Shown: positions 35,230-44,859, counted from the stretch's first letter. The stretch is DNA of 64,000 nt from Salinispirillum marinum (GCF_042651565.1 NZ_JBHSDF010000003.1); one strand, 5' to 3'. Numbers and translations: made by a program. Notes: generated by a model from the sequence alone, not told the origin.

Positions 35230-36675
35230 ATGTCTGCATCCAGCTTTCTTTGGTACGACTTTGAAACCTTCGGTCAACACCCACGGCAGGACAAACCCAG
35301 CCAATTTGCCGCGTTACGTACCGATGCGGAATTAAACATCATCGGCGAGCCGATGAACTGGCTTTGTCAGCCGCTGCCGGACTTGGTCCCATCTCCGGAC
35401 GCGTGCTTGATTACGGGCCTCACCCCACAATACTGCCAAGAACACGGCATGCCGGAACCCGAATTTGCACAACGTATTTTGCATGCCATGAGTCAACCCA
35501 ATACCTGCAGCGCCGGGTTTAACTCCATTCGCTTTGACGACGAAGTGAGCCGCTTTCTATTTTATCGCAATTTATTACCCGTTTATGACCGCGAGTGGCG
35601 GCAAGGCAACAGCCGCTGGGACTTACTGGATGTCGTGCGGTTTACCTACGCTTTGCGCCCGGACGGCATTAACTGGCCCCGCAAGGAAGACGGCAGCCCC
35701 AGCTTTCGCCTCGAAGAACTTAGTCAGGCGAATGGGCTGGAACATACGCAAGCCCACGATGCCCTGTCCGATGTGCGCGCCACCATTGGTATGGCACAGT
35801 TAATTAAGCGCACCCAACCGAAGCTTTTTTCTTGGGCCCTCCAATGCCGGGATAAAACCTTCGTGAAAAGCCAAATTCCTGTGTTACGGCATCAGCCCTT
35901 TGTGCATGTCTCAGGCATGATACCGGCAAGCCAAGGTTGCATAACGGTGCTGGTGCCGTTGGACTTTCACCCTACCAACAAAAATGAAATCCTGTGCTTT
36001 GACTTACGCTCGGACCCGGCCGAGCTGGCTGAACTTTCAGCCGATGAAATGCGTTACCGACTCTATACCCCCAGTGCCGAGCTGGGCGAAACGCCACGAT
36101 TAGCGATTAAATCGGTGCATGTAAACAAATGTCCGATGGCAGGGCCCATCAGCTTGTTCACCGATGAGGTTGCGGCTCGACACGGCATTGATCGACGCGT
36201 GTTCGAGCGCCACTTGGCGAATTTACCACCACTCGCCACCGTATTGCCTAATCTACACACCGCCATGCACCGGGAACACCAACCTGCGGATGCCGAACAA
36301 GCCCTGTACGACGGATTCATCAACGACCGTGATCGTGATATGGCTGGGGCCGTATACGGCACACCAGCCGCAGAATGGCCACATTTGCCCATGCCCAAAG
36401 ACCAGCGTTTGCAAGCCTTGGTGCAACGCTTCGTAGCACGACACCGGGGCGATGTTTTACCGAAGTTACCTGACAACTGGCAGAGGACTTGGGAACAGTA
36501 TCTCAGCGCAGCCCTGACCCAAACGGATGTTGGCAGTGCCTTAAACATCGAAGGCGCTCGGCAACGCGTGCGCGCGTTACAATCCGAGCACCCGGAAAAC
36601 GCCGTATTGCAGGCTGTGGATGACTTTCTAACCGAACAGGAAGCCCGGTTGACCGCGTTGACTCGCGGCGTTTAA
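35230..36675 (+). CDS. sbcB: exodeoxyribonuclease I
   Basis: 481 residues, the usual length. DEDDh 3'-5' exonuclease: DFETFG (Asp10, Glu12), SGFNSIRFDDEVSRFLFYRN, WDLLDVVRFTYALRPDGI, and HDALSDV with the general-base His. The SH3-like and helical C-terminal domains follow (AARHGIDRRVFERHL, LPKLPDNWQRTWEQYL). It degrades single-stranded DNA in recombination and mismatch repair. No clear ribosome site precedes the ATG, and a TACACT hexamer abuts it. Confidence 0.95.
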   Translation: MSASSFLWYDFETFGQHPRQDKPSQFAALRTDAELNIIGEPMNWLCQPLPDLVPSPDACLITGLTPQYCQEHGMPEPEFAQRILHAMSQPNTCSAGFNSIRFDDEVSRFLFYRNLLPVYDREWRQGNSRWDLLDVVRFTYALRPDGINWPRKEDGSPSFRLEELSQANGLEHTQAHDALSDVRATIGMAQLIKRTQPKLFSWALQCRDKTFVKSQIPVLRHQPFVHVSGMIPASQGCITVLVPLDFHPTNKNEILCFDLRSDPAELAELSADEMRYRLYTPSAELGETPRLAIKSVHVNKCPMAGPISLFTDEVAARHGIDRRVFERHLANLPPLATVLPNLHTAMHREHQPADAEQALYDGFINDRDRDMAGAVYGTPAAEWPHLPMPKDQRLQALVQRFVARHRGDVLPKLPDNWQRTWEQYLSAALTQTDVGSALNIEGARQRVRALQSEHPENAVLQAVDDFLTEQEARLTALTRGV

Positions 36676-36752
36676 GGCTGGTTCTAGGCCCTTCATGGTG
36701 TAGAATGTGCCGCACAAAACCCTACCTAGACTATAACGACTCGGAGCCTAGC

Positions 36753-38264
36753 ATGACCACAATACGTCAGGCCGACCTAATTGACAGCGTTGCCGATGCC
36801 CTGCAATTCATTTCGTACTATCACCCGGTAGATTTTATCAAGGCGGTAAACGAAGCGTATGAGCGCGAAGAATCACCCGCAGCTAAGGACGCTATGGCAC
36901 AGATCCTGATCAACAGCCGGATGTGTGCTCAAGGTCACCGCCCGATTTGTCAGGACACCGGTATCGTCACCGTATTTTTAAACATTGGTATGAATGTGCA
37001 GTGGGCCGACGCCACCATGAGCGTGGAAGACATGGTGAACGAAGGGGTACGGCGGGCTTATCTGCACCCGGACAATATTCTCCGCGCATCCATTTTGGAT
37101 GACCCCGACGGCGCCCGTCGTAATACCAAGGACAACACACCCGCCATCATTCATACCCGGTTAGTACCCGGTGATACCGTTGATGTTCATGTGGCCGCTA
37201 AAGGCGGTGGCAGTGAAGCTAAGTCCAAGTTCGCCATGCTCAACCCCTCCGATTCAGTCGTGGATTGGGTGCTGGAACAAATTCCAAAAATGGGCGCTGG
37301 CTGGTGCCCGCCAGGGATGATCGGTATTGGTATCGGTGGTACGGCCGAGAAAGCGATGATGCTGGCCAAAGAAGCCCTGTTGGAGCCCATTGATATTCAA
37401 GACTTGCAGGCCCGCGGTGCCAGTAATCGCAGCGAAACACTGCGTTTGGAGCTGTTTGATAAAATCAACCAATTGGGCATTGGCGCGCAAGGCTTGGGCG
37501 GCTTGACCACGGTGCTGGATGTCAAGGTGAAAGACTATCCAACCCACGCCGCCAATAAGCCGGTTGCTATTATCCCCAACTGTGCGGCGACGCGGCATAC
37601 GCATTTCGTTTTGGATGGCTCCGGCCCGGCGGAACTGGAACCGCCAAAACTGTCCGACTGGCCGGAAATTACTTGGGAAGCGGGCCCGAACGCGCGTCGG
37701 GTAAATCTGGACACCGTTACGCCAGAAGAGGTGAAGACCTGGAAAACCGGCGAAACCTTGTTGTTATCCGGCAAAATGCTGACCGGCCGCGACGCGGCGC
37801 ACAAGCGCATGGTCGATATGATCAACAAAGGTGAGTCTTTGCCGGTTGATCTGCGCAATCGCTTCATATACTACGTTGGCCCGGTTGACCCCATCGGTGA
37901 CGAAGTCGTCGGCCCGGCAGGTCCAACAACCGCGACCCGAATGGACAAATTTACCGAAACCGTCTTGGATAAAACCGGATTGCTGGGCATGATAGGCAAA
38001 GCGGAACGTGGCCCGGCCGGACTCGATGCCATCAAAAAGCATTCGGCGGTCTATCTAATGGCCGTAGGCGGGGCAGCGTACCTGGTGTCGAAAGCCATCA
38101 AATCGTCGAAATGCCTAGCGTTCGAGGACTTGGGTATGGAAGCGATCTACGAGTTCGAGGTCGAAGAAATGCCGGTGACGGTGGCGGTGGATGCGCAGGG
38201 TGAGTCGGTGCATATTTCCGGGCCAGCACAGTGGGCCAACATCATTAAATCTAAAGCGGTATAG
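36753..38264 (+). CDS. fumA: fumarate hydratase class I (one-subunit, [4Fe-4S])
   Basis: About 503 residues from the ATG at 36753 (GGAG 6 nt upstream). Alpha and beta regions are fused: HRPICQDTGIVTVF with cluster Cys66, VAAKGGGSEAKSKFAML, GIGIGGTAEKAMMLAKEALL, IPNCAATRHTHFVLDGSG with another Cys, then the C-terminal domain with LLLSGKMLTGRDAAHKRM and YVGPVDPIGDEVVGPAGP. Interconverts fumarate and malate in the TCA cycle; oxygen- and iron-sensitive. The symbol follows E. coli and could equally be fumB. A kinase-like gene follows by 9 nt. Confidence 0.92.
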   Translation: MTTIRQADLIDSVADALQFISYYHPVDFIKAVNEAYEREESPAAKDAMAQILINSRMCAQGHRPICQDTGIVTVFLNIGMNVQWADATMSVEDMVNEGVRRAYLHPDNILRASILDDPDGARRNTKDNTPAIIHTRLVPGDTVDVHVAAKGGGSEAKSKFAMLNPSDSVVDWVLEQIPKMGAGWCPPGMIGIGIGGTAEKAMMLAKEALLEPIDIQDLQARGASNRSETLRLELFDKINQLGIGAQGLGGLTTVLDVKVKDYPTHAANKPVAIIPNCAATRHTHFVLDGSGPAELEPPKLSDWPEITWEAGPNARRVNLDTVTPEEVKTWKTGETLLLSGKMLTGRDAAHKRMVDMINKGESLPVDLRNRFIYYVGPVDPIGDEVVGPAGPTTATRMDKFTETVLDKTGLLGMIGKAERGPAGLDAIKKHSAVYLMAVGGAAYLVSKAIKSSKCLAFEDLGMEAIYEFEVEEMPVTVAVDAQGESVHISGPAQWANIIKSKAV

Positions 38265-38273
38265 GGCAACATT

Positions 38274-39281
38274 ATGACCAGTGCGTCGTCTCGCCGACAC
38301 AAAATGTATCAACCGATGTTCTTTATTCTGGTGGCCTTGGTGAATGCAGCCGTGGTTGGCTGGACCATCAGCCTCCAATTATTGCCCATCTGGTTGATGA
38401 TCATTTTGGCCATAACGGCGGTGGCGACCCTGGTCATGGGTGCGGGATTCCTGCTCTCGATGAATATGCAGTTTGGTGATGTGCTTCGACATCAAGGCAA
38501 CCTCAACCGGCGCATTCAGGAAGCACACTTAGAACAGGAACGCTTAACTTACGAAGTGAGCCGCAGCGCGAAGATCCGCCGTAATATGCAACGCAGCCAT
38601 GACGATCAGAGTCGCGCCATGCTGAAAGTGGCCGATGTGCTGAATGTGATTACCACCGAAGTGCAAATATCGGCCGCGACCATGGACTTGGACCGTCAGA
38701 TGGCCAGCAAGCTGGATTATCTGACCCAGATTTCCGCCGACTTGATGGAATTGTTGCAACTGGAATTGGAGCACAACAACGCCGAAAAGGACGACTTCCT
38801 CGTCGTGGACGCTTGCCGCCGTGTGATTCGATCGCTTCAGGTCTCCGGAGTTTTGGGCGAAAAGTTTATCCTGGAAACCGATGATCAGGATGCGCGCGGC
38901 GTGATGTCACGCAAAATTTTTGAATCCTTGATCCAGCGCGCTTTAATCGGCCTTGCACCATTCGCGGCGCAACAACGCATGGATGGTCGACTGGTCAGTT
39001 TTATCCATGGCGACTTAGGTGATTGTATTCAAATCACCATAGCAGCGCATGGGCAAGGTATCACCGATGAGGACGCCAAGTCGTGGTTTACTCAATTCCA
39101 ACTGCATTACGGGAATAATGGTGAACTTTTGGGCCCCGGCCTTGGCATGATGATTGTGGCCCGTTATACGGAGACCTTAGGCGGCCAAGTCAGCATTGAA
39201 AGCCAGCTTGAGCAACGGCTTACCTTGTCTATGATCATTCCGTTAAACGCTGAAACAACGGTGATCCCAGAGGGCATTTAA
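38274..39281 (+). CDS. degenerate histidine-kinase-like membrane protein
   Basis: 335 residues. Two membrane helices (about 13-34 and 38-61) with almost no periplasmic loop, a coiled coil (about 70-105), a four-helix-bundle-like region opening SHDDQSRAMLKVADVL (His109 in an H-box-like setting), and a C-terminal HATPase_c-like fold whose G box reads LGPGLGMMIVARYTETLGGQ. The N box normally carrying an Asn is not obvious: IFESLIQRALIGLAPFA occupies its place. It may be a pseudokinase or an unusual sensor. Probably co-transcribed with fumarase. Family not recognised with certainty. Confidence 0.6.
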   Translation: MTSASSRRHKMYQPMFFILVALVNAAVVGWTISLQLLPIWLMIILAITAVATLVMGAGFLLSMNMQFGDVLRHQGNLNRRIQEAHLEQERLTYEVSRSAKIRRNMQRSHDDQSRAMLKVADVLNVITTEVQISAATMDLDRQMASKLDYLTQISADLMELLQLELEHNNAEKDDFLVVDACRRVIRSLQVSGVLGEKFILETDDQDARGVMSRKIFESLIQRALIGLAPFAAQQRMDGRLVSFIHGDLGDCIQITIAAHGQGITDEDAKSWFTQFQLHYGNNGELLGPGLGMMIVARYTETLGGQVSIESQLEQRLTLSMIIPLNAETTVIPEGI

Positions 39282-39315
39282 TACGTCCGCCGCGCTTCAT
39301 CCATAGCTCTGCTCG

Positions 39316-39353
39316 GCGGCATTGACGCGTCTCCTCGACACATCCAATGCCGC
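39316..39353. repeat. perfect inverted repeat between convergent genes
   Basis: GCGGCATTG (39316-39324) and CAATGCCGC (39345-39353) flank 20 nt in the gap between the kinase-like and M16-like genes. No T-run follows on either strand, so it is not a typical terminator, though a Rho-independent role with a weak tail is possible. Confidence 0.4.
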
Positions 39354-39360
39354 ATGCGCA

Positions 39361-41913
39361 TCACCAGAGCGATGAACCGGCAGGTAAACGTCGGTTGCGA
39401 TCATAATCTTCCTGCCACTGCGCACCGATTTCGTACACCGTGAACTGCCGGGCAACGCCTTCCAACAACCACTGCCGCATAAAATACTGCCACCCTTCGA
39501 TGCTGGTGCCTTCCAGGATCAACGCGCGCTCCAAGCGTCCATTAAAGTGGGCTCGTTGCTCGCTGATGTCCTGCCAAAAATACTGATTCGCCAAGGTGAT
39601 TGATTCAGCAGGTGCCCGATAAAGTGCCGCACGCTGCTGCGTACTTTGCTGAAAAACGGCCACAGGGAATTGCGCTACGGCATTCCTGAGTTCCGCCCAT
39701 ATCGTATTCAAATACAGCCCCAACAGTGCGGGGTCTTGTTCCGAGCTTGCCAATTCCACCTGCAATGCAGGAATTCCGGTTGGTCGAACCAGTTGCACCT
39801 GTACCGTTCCGGTAAACTGCTGACGCCGGGCGATACCTTCTAAGGTTTCTTGCAACCATGGCAATGCCCACTCGGCCAATACCGTACTGCGGACATCATT
39901 CTGTGGAATTTGCAGTATTCGCACGACACGCGACGCATCACCCGGCACCTCTACTTCCGCTACTTGATGCCGTGTCGGCAATGGTTCAGGTGCCGCCACC
40001 TCTGCGGGACTAGCGACAACATCCGTTTCCCGCCATGGCGTTACTAATCCGCTGGCACGCGCGCGATCAACACGACCAGAAAGCAGAACGGTTAAGGGGT
40101 ATTCGGACAAGCTCTCCGGCACCTGCAAAGGTGTTAATTCGGCTCGTGCTTGCATGAGTCGATGGGCGACAACCATAGACTCTGCAGGCTCCGTAAGCTC
40201 GGGGGCAAGGCGATCCAGCGTACTGCGCCACTCAATTGCCCAAGCTTCAACGACTGACCACGTGTCCGTAAACGACCACACAATACCTTGTTCATCCACC
40301 GAAACACGCAATCCCTGGCCACTGTCCGGTTGTCCATGCTGGGACCACTGCGTCGTAGCCGTCCACCAAGCGGGCGTCTGTTCCGCCCATTGTTGCCACC
40401 GGGCCTGCACTTCTGGATGATGCCCTATTGGCAAATGCACGCGCACCGTCATATTGGCCAGCGCCGTATCAAATTGATTGTCGGCATAGTGCCATACCGT
40501 CAACGCCTCACTGTCCAGCAGCAACTCCGGCTGCCAACCCAGCAACTCAAAAGTATTCGGTATAAAAGGGATGTCGGCTACGGGATAACTGGGCCGAACT
40601 TGCGGCAGTGAAAGTGTCAAGGCGCGCTGCGCATAGCCTTGCATGACCGGCTCTACGCGCCAGTTATAATTGCCGGCACCGGGGCCAGACTCCAACAGAA
40701 CAAACAGACTGGGGTCTAAATTTAATTCCGTGATTGCCAGCTCACCGGCAATCCGGCCGTCACCGGCCATGCGGCGGATCAGTTCGTTGGCATTTGGACC
40801 ATTTTGCAACTGTGCCAGGAAGCGGGATGCCGTACTATAAATAATGGCTTCATTCGCGCGCCCGTCCGCCGTAGGCGTTAAGCGCAGCGCAAAATATTCA
40901 TCGTTGTAGTGCGCCTCTATGTGCGTGATCAAACCGTTGCTGACCAATCGCTCCGCCAGCCCGCCCGCATAGTGCGCCTCTGCCCAGCGCACCAATTCAT
41001 TGGCTTCTGCGCGCTGTTCCGTCGCCAGTCGCCACGGGTAGAGCAATAGCATTTGGGGCGCTAAATCCAGTTCTCGGGCACGTACAATCTGCGGCTCACG
41101 CAATTGCTCCTGCATCGGACTGAACGCATATTGTTCAGCATCAGGCAAGGCGGTTCCGGCGCGCAGTTCTTCAAATTCTGGTAGAGCAGCACGTAAATCC
41201 GCCATGGCAAGGGGGGCGCGCAATGTAATGTCAAACAAGTTCGCACTGAGTTTTTCACTGGCCCGTTGCGCAACCAATCGGGCCACGCCTTCATCGCTGA
41301 TGCCTTCCCAACCGTCTAATGACCGGGCAACGGGCCCCGGTGCTAAAAACCGATCGAGCACATAGTCGTCCAACAGACGTTGCTCGGTGGGGCGCAAAAA
41401 GTCGTACGCGGGTGACTGGGCAGGCAATTGATGACGCGCATTGACGATGACCGGGAAAGGCAATTCCGGGCTATGGAGCAGGCGCGCCATGCGCTGAACT
41501 TCGGCCAAAAACACACTGGGACTGGCTTGTAATCGAATGCGGGTGTGGCTGGCTTGGGGTGTAACGGTTAAGTCACCGAGTGGATCACGTGCCAGATGGT
41601 TGGCAAGGTGACGATGGCCTGCAGCAGATTCAATATGCAACAAAGCCTCTAACAACAGGTCATGCACACCGGGTAGGTCGGTCGGTTCAGATACATAACC
41701 CGCCGCCCAATCGACGACCATTTCCGCATGCGGCGCGTCGGGGTCCGCAAGCAGATGTAAACGCAGTCCATTCGCCAGCGTTATGCTTTGCTGCTCTGCC
41801 TTGAGGGGATTGATCGTGGTCGGTTGTTGATGATTCCACCACAGCACCCCCACGACCGTCATGAACACCAAAACCAATATTGAAACGCCGTGTAAAAACC
41901 ATCGCGCCAGCAC
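39361..41913 (-). CDS. large M16-fold protein without zinc motif
   Basis: 850 residues from a GTG at 41913 (GAGG 7 nt upstream). One N-terminal membrane helix (about 8-27) anchors a periplasmic protein. ITLANGLRLHLLADPDAPHAEMVVDWAAGYVSEP is the classic M16 (pitrilysin/insulinase) opening strand, but where HxxEH should lie the text is GVHDLLLEALLH (His84, Glu89), so spacing and second His are lost. Two further M16-like repeats follow (around 190-420 and 600-850). Likely a catalytically dead M16 paralogue or scaffold. Function unknown. Confidence 0.65.
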   Translation of the reverse strand: MLARWFLHGVSILVLVFMTVVGVLWWNHQQPTTINPLKAEQQSITLANGLRLHLLADPDAPHAEMVVDWAAGYVSEPTDLPGVHDLLLEALLHIESAAGHRHLANHLARDPLGDLTVTPQASHTRIRLQASPSVFLAEVQRMARLLHSPELPFPVIVNARHQLPAQSPAYDFLRPTEQRLLDDYVLDRFLAPGPVARSLDGWEGISDEGVARLVAQRASEKLSANLFDITLRAPLAMADLRAALPEFEELRAGTALPDAEQYAFSPMQEQLREPQIVRARELDLAPQMLLLYPWRLATEQRAEANELVRWAEAHYAGGLAERLVSNGLITHIEAHYNDEYFALRLTPTADGRANEAIIYSTASRFLAQLQNGPNANELIRRMAGDGRIAGELAITELNLDPSLFVLLESGPGAGNYNWRVEPVMQGYAQRALTLSLPQVRPSYPVADIPFIPNTFELLGWQPELLLDSEALTVWHYADNQFDTALANMTVRVHLPIGHHPEVQARWQQWAEQTPAWWTATTQWSQHGQPDSGQGLRVSVDEQGIVWSFTDTWSVVEAWAIEWRSTLDRLAPELTEPAESMVVAHRLMQARAELTPLQVPESLSEYPLTVLLSGRVDRARASGLVTPWRETDVVASPAEVAAPEPLPTRHQVAEVEVPGDASRVVRILQIPQNDVRSTVLAEWALPWLQETLEGIARRQQFTGTVQVQLVRPTGIPALQVELASSEQDPALLGLYLNTIWAELRNAVAQFPVAVFQQSTQQRAALYRAPAESITLANQYFWQDISEQRAHFNGRLERALILEGTSIEGWQYFMRQWLLEGVARQFTVYEIGAQWQEDYDRNRRLPAGSSLW

Positions 41914-42002
41914 GTTATCGCCTCACCGTGTTTTCTTGGCCGAGCAGTATAACAGCGACCGGCAGGATGACCTAGGTGTGAGACGTGGCATTCCCTGGAC
42001 AT

Positions 42003-42026
42003 AAAAAAGCGGCCACGAGGGCCGCT
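42003..42026 (-). terminator. intrinsic terminator of the fasciclin gene
   Basis: On the minus strand AGCGGCC and GGCCGCT form a 7-bp stem with a 5-nt loop, followed by six T. Confidence 0.85.
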
Positions 42027-42065
42027 AAAAGGTCACAAGGTCGAGCTTGAGGAAAATGCTGTGGA

Positions 42066-42548
42066 TCAGTTCGGCAAAATGACCGCGTCGATTACATGGA
42101 TCACACCGTTAGATGTTTCGATATCAGTCATCACAACCTGCGCACCATCGACATACACATTGCCGTTACGCACTTCAATATCAATATTGCTACCTTGTAC
42201 TGTGGTGGCGGTGGACAAGCCAACCACATCAGCGGCCATTACTTTACCGGGCACCACGTGATAGGTCAGAACCGCCTGCAACTGAGGAATGTTTTGCAAC
42301 AAGCCTTCTACCGTACCGGCAGGCAACGCAGCAAAGGCATCATCCGTAGGTGCAAATACAGTGAACGGGCCAGGGCCTTTCAAGGTTTCAACCAACCCTG
42401 CGGCCTGCACAGCAGCAACCAATGTTGTAAAGTCACCGGCTTCGACAGCAGTATCTACAATATCTTTTGAATGGTTGTGGCCACCCGCGAAAGCACTACC
42501 CGCCAAAGCAACCACACTGAATACCAACGCTTTTAATGTCATTTTCAT
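42066..42548 (-). CDS. secreted fasciclin-domain (FAS1) protein
   Basis: 160 residues: signal peptide (about 1-21, ending SAFA) and a single FAS1 domain with LKGPGPFTVFAPTDDAFAAL, LTYHVVPGKVMAADV (H2-box-like) and a final GVIHVIDAVILPN. FAS1 domains mediate cell-surface or matrix adhesion. No sorting signal or lipobox, so it is likely free in the periplasm or secreted. It has its own terminator; a GAGAGAG ribosome site precedes the ATG. Upstream gap 42549-42784 (236 nt) presumably holds its promoter; I see no clear hexamers there. Confidence 0.9.
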   Translation of the reverse strand: MKMTLKALVFSVVALAGSAFAGGHNHSKDIVDTAVEAGDFTTLVAAVQAAGLVETLKGPGPFTVFAPTDDAFAALPAGTVEGLLQNIPQLQAVLTYHVVPGKVMAADVVGLSTATTVQGSNIDIEVRNGNVYVDGAQVVMTDIETSNGVIHVIDAVILPN

Positions 42549-42784
42549 TGCAAGTCTCTCTCTTCAAAAGTAAGTGGAATCATTAAAACTGCGAGGGGGT
42601 TTACGGCAGGGTTTGACAGACTGGATGGCTATTGGCGGGTGAAGAAAATTCGCCACAAGCAAAATTTCCTCATTGATCCACTGTAAAATCGACGCGTATA
42701 CGCCGCTAACTCGCTCATGGTCTGGTACGAAAAAGTAAACGAAAGGAAAACAGCTCGAGAGGAGGCACGACAGGCCCGGCGGAC

Positions 42785-43276
42785 CTACAAATTCACTTCG
42801 GTGAGGGGCTGCTTTTCGTGCGGAAAGGCAAGCCAGAGACGTTGCCATGTCTGTTCGGGATTTCCCGGCACCGGCTGGTTGGGGCGCAAATCCGCTAGGG
42901 GCTTCAGTACATAGGCGTTTTTATACACTTCATAACGCGGCAGTTTGATGCCTTCGACTTCTCCGGCCAAATCACCATAGGTGAGAACATCGATGTCCAG
43001 CGTACGGTCGGAAAACTTAGGCTGACTGCGGTCTCGCCCACAGGCATCTTCTATCTGCTTTAAGTGCACGTTCAGGTCCCTCAGACTTTCGTCGGTCTGC
43101 AACGCCACCGCTAAATTGAAAAAGGCATCGCCCGAAAACCCCACCGCCGCACTCTCATAAACGGGCGACACATCCAACGGGCCATAGGCCTCCCCAAGCG
43201 CATCAAGGGCGGCTTTTAAGTGATACTCTCGATCAACATTCGATCCTAGGCTCAACAATACCTCAGTCTTCGCCAT
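42785..43276 (-). CDS. folK: 6-hydroxymethyl-7,8-dihydropterin pyrophosphokinase
   Basis: About 163 residues. LLSLGSNVDREYHLKAALDAL, FFNLAVALQTD and DRTLDIDVLTYGD are the HPPK signatures, including the Asp pair that binds Mg2+. Transfers pyrophosphate from ATP to the pterin in folate synthesis. Start at 43276 precedes the folB stop by 14 nt, so the genes overlap and are coupled. The C-terminal half is slightly shorter than E. coli FolK but complete (LPRYEVYKNAYVLKPLADL). Confidence 0.93.
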   Translation of the reverse strand: MAKTEVLLSLGSNVDREYHLKAALDALGEAYGPLDVSPVYESAAVGFSGDAFFNLAVALQTDESLRDLNVHLKQIEDACGRDRSQPKFSDRTLDIDVLTYGDLAGEVEGIKLPRYEVYKNAYVLKPLADLRPNQPVPGNPEQTWQRLWLAFPHEKQPLTEVNL

Positions 43277-43634
43277 GCGAACGCTCCCGCGTAATGTGCA
43301 ATTCAGCGCCTTGCGCACCGGGAATGCAGCCGTCTTTGTAGATCACTAAATCGATCCGGGGTACCGGAAACCGGGCAAACAGTAACTGAATCAGTGCTTC
43401 GGCGAACGCTTCCAACAACTGAAACGTAGCCTGCGCACCAAACGCCACCACCGTCTCGGCGATGGCCGCATAATTTAAGGTGTGAACCAAGTCGTCGGTT
43501 GCACCAGCACGCGAAATGTCCGTATGCAAGGTGATGTCCAAACGCAGAGTTTGCAGGGCTTCACGCTCGAACGGGAACACACCGATCAAGGTTGGTACTT
43601 GCAAATTTCTGATGACTAAACGATCGCTATACAC
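43263..43634 (-). CDS. folB: dihydroneopterin aldolase
   Basis: About 123 residues from the GTG at 43634, with GAGG 9 nt upstream. DRLVIRNLQVPTLIGVFPFEREALQ, LNYAAIAETVV, FQLLEAFAEALIQLL and IDLVIYKDGCIPGA are typical of FolB. It cleaves dihydroneopterin to 6-hydroxymethyl-dihydropterin, the substrate of the overlapping folK. The frame extends to 43715 inside tsaD, but those residues have no homology and the GTG fits the family start. Confidence 0.9.
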   Translation of the reverse strand: MYSDRLVIRNLQVPTLIGVFPFEREALQTLRLDITLHTDISRAGATDDLVHTLNYAAIAETVVAFGAQATFQLLEAFAEALIQLLFARFPVPRIDLVIYKDGCIPGAQGAELHITRERSHGED

Positions 43635-43660
43635 CCACCGCACCCTCGACGCCTTAATAC

Positions 43661-44704
43661 TTATTGAGATCGATCCGCTACCACCGGCGGAGACGGCAGC
43701 TCGGTCAATGGCCACCGTGCGCGCAAAGTAACAGGCAGCTTCGTATGCTCGCCCTGCACCAAGCGTTGCGCCCCAGCGTACGCAATCATCGCGCCGTTAT
43801 CGGTACAGAAGGATAATGCCGGATAATACACTCGCGCACCACGCGCGCGCGTGGCGTCTTCCAGCGCGCTGCGTAACGCCAGGTTGGCACTCACACCGCC
43901 GGCAATGACCAAAGTTTTATAGCCTGTAGCATCCAAAGCCCGCTTACATTTAATGACCAAGGTGCGCACCACGGCGGTTTGAAAGGCTAAAGCAATATCG
44001 GCCTTATCCTGTTCGGTCAATGGCTCCGGCATGGCATTCACGGCCTGTCGCACAGCGGTCTTCAAGCCGCTAAACGAGAAATCCATACCGGGACGATCGA
44101 CCATCGGGGATGGAAACGTGAACCGGCCACCAACCCCCTGCTCCGCCAATTTAGCCAGTACGGGCCCACCGGGATAGCCTAAATCCAAGAGCTTGGCGGT
44201 TTTATCAAACGCCTCACCGGCAGCATCGTCGACGCTTTCACCCAGCAACTCATACTGCCCGATGCCTTCAACTTTAATAAGTTGCGTATGCCCACCGGAC
44301 ACCAATAAGGCCACAAACGGGAACGCGGGCGGATTCGCTTCCAACATCGGCGCCAATAAATGCCCTTCCATGTGATGCACCGCCAACGCGGGTACACCCC
44401 ACGCATAGGCCATACTGCGCGCCGCCATAGCACCCACCATGAGAGCACCCAACAAACCAGGACCTGCCGTATAGGCCACGCCGTTAATATCTTCCCGCTG
44501 CCGCCCGGCCTGTAGCAACACGTCTTGAATGAGAGGCACAAGCCTTCGCACATGGTCACGCGAGGCCAATTCTGGCACCACACCACCGTATTTCGCGTGC
44601 ATTTTTACCTGGCTGTACAGCTGATGACCCAACAACCCAAGTTCAGTATCGTACAGCGCCACTCCGGTTTCATCACAGGAGGATTCAATACCCAGCACCA
44701 ACAT
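43661..44704 (-). CDS. tsaD: tRNA N6-threonylcarbamoyladenosine transferase
   Basis: 347 residues. MLVLGIESSCDETGVALYD, PELASRDHVRRLVPLI, the metal-binding HHMEGH, LVSGGHTQLI, GEAFDKTAKLLDLGYPGGP and GGVSANLALR are all present. Catalyses the last step of t6A37 formation with TsaB and TsaE. GGAG sits 5 nt upstream. Lies divergent from rpsU, its classical place in gammaproteobacteria, and leads the folB-folK run. Confidence 0.96.
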   Translation of the reverse strand: MLVLGIESSCDETGVALYDTELGLLGHQLYSQVKMHAKYGGVVPELASRDHVRRLVPLIQDVLLQAGRQREDINGVAYTAGPGLLGALMVGAMAARSMAYAWGVPALAVHHMEGHLLAPMLEANPPAFPFVALLVSGGHTQLIKVEGIGQYELLGESVDDAAGEAFDKTAKLLDLGYPGGPVLAKLAEQGVGGRFTFPSPMVDRPGMDFSFSGLKTAVRQAVNAMPEPLTEQDKADIALAFQTAVVRTLVIKCKRALDATGYKTLVIAGGVSANLALRSALEDATRARGARVYYPALSFCTDNGAMIAYAGAQRLVQGEHTKLPVTLRARWPLTELPSPPVVADRSQ

Positions 44705-44830
44705 GTTATCTCCGGCTAACAGGCCATTTACGGCACGGCTTATTCATGCGTTATGTTATACCTCGTTACACGAGACATTCAGTGGCAGGCATCATACTGA
44801 CCGCATCGTCGTAATACCAGTATTCCGACT

Positions 44831-44859
44831 TTGACAAGAAGACAACAGCGGCGTAAAAT
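44831..44859 (+). promoter_or_regulatory. sigma-70 promoter of the rpsU operon
   Basis: TTGACA (44831-44836), 17-nt spacer, TAAAAT (44854-44859), then a G+C-rich discriminator CGCGCC. Near-consensus, fitting growth-rate-controlled expression of the macromolecular-synthesis operon. Confidence 0.8.
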
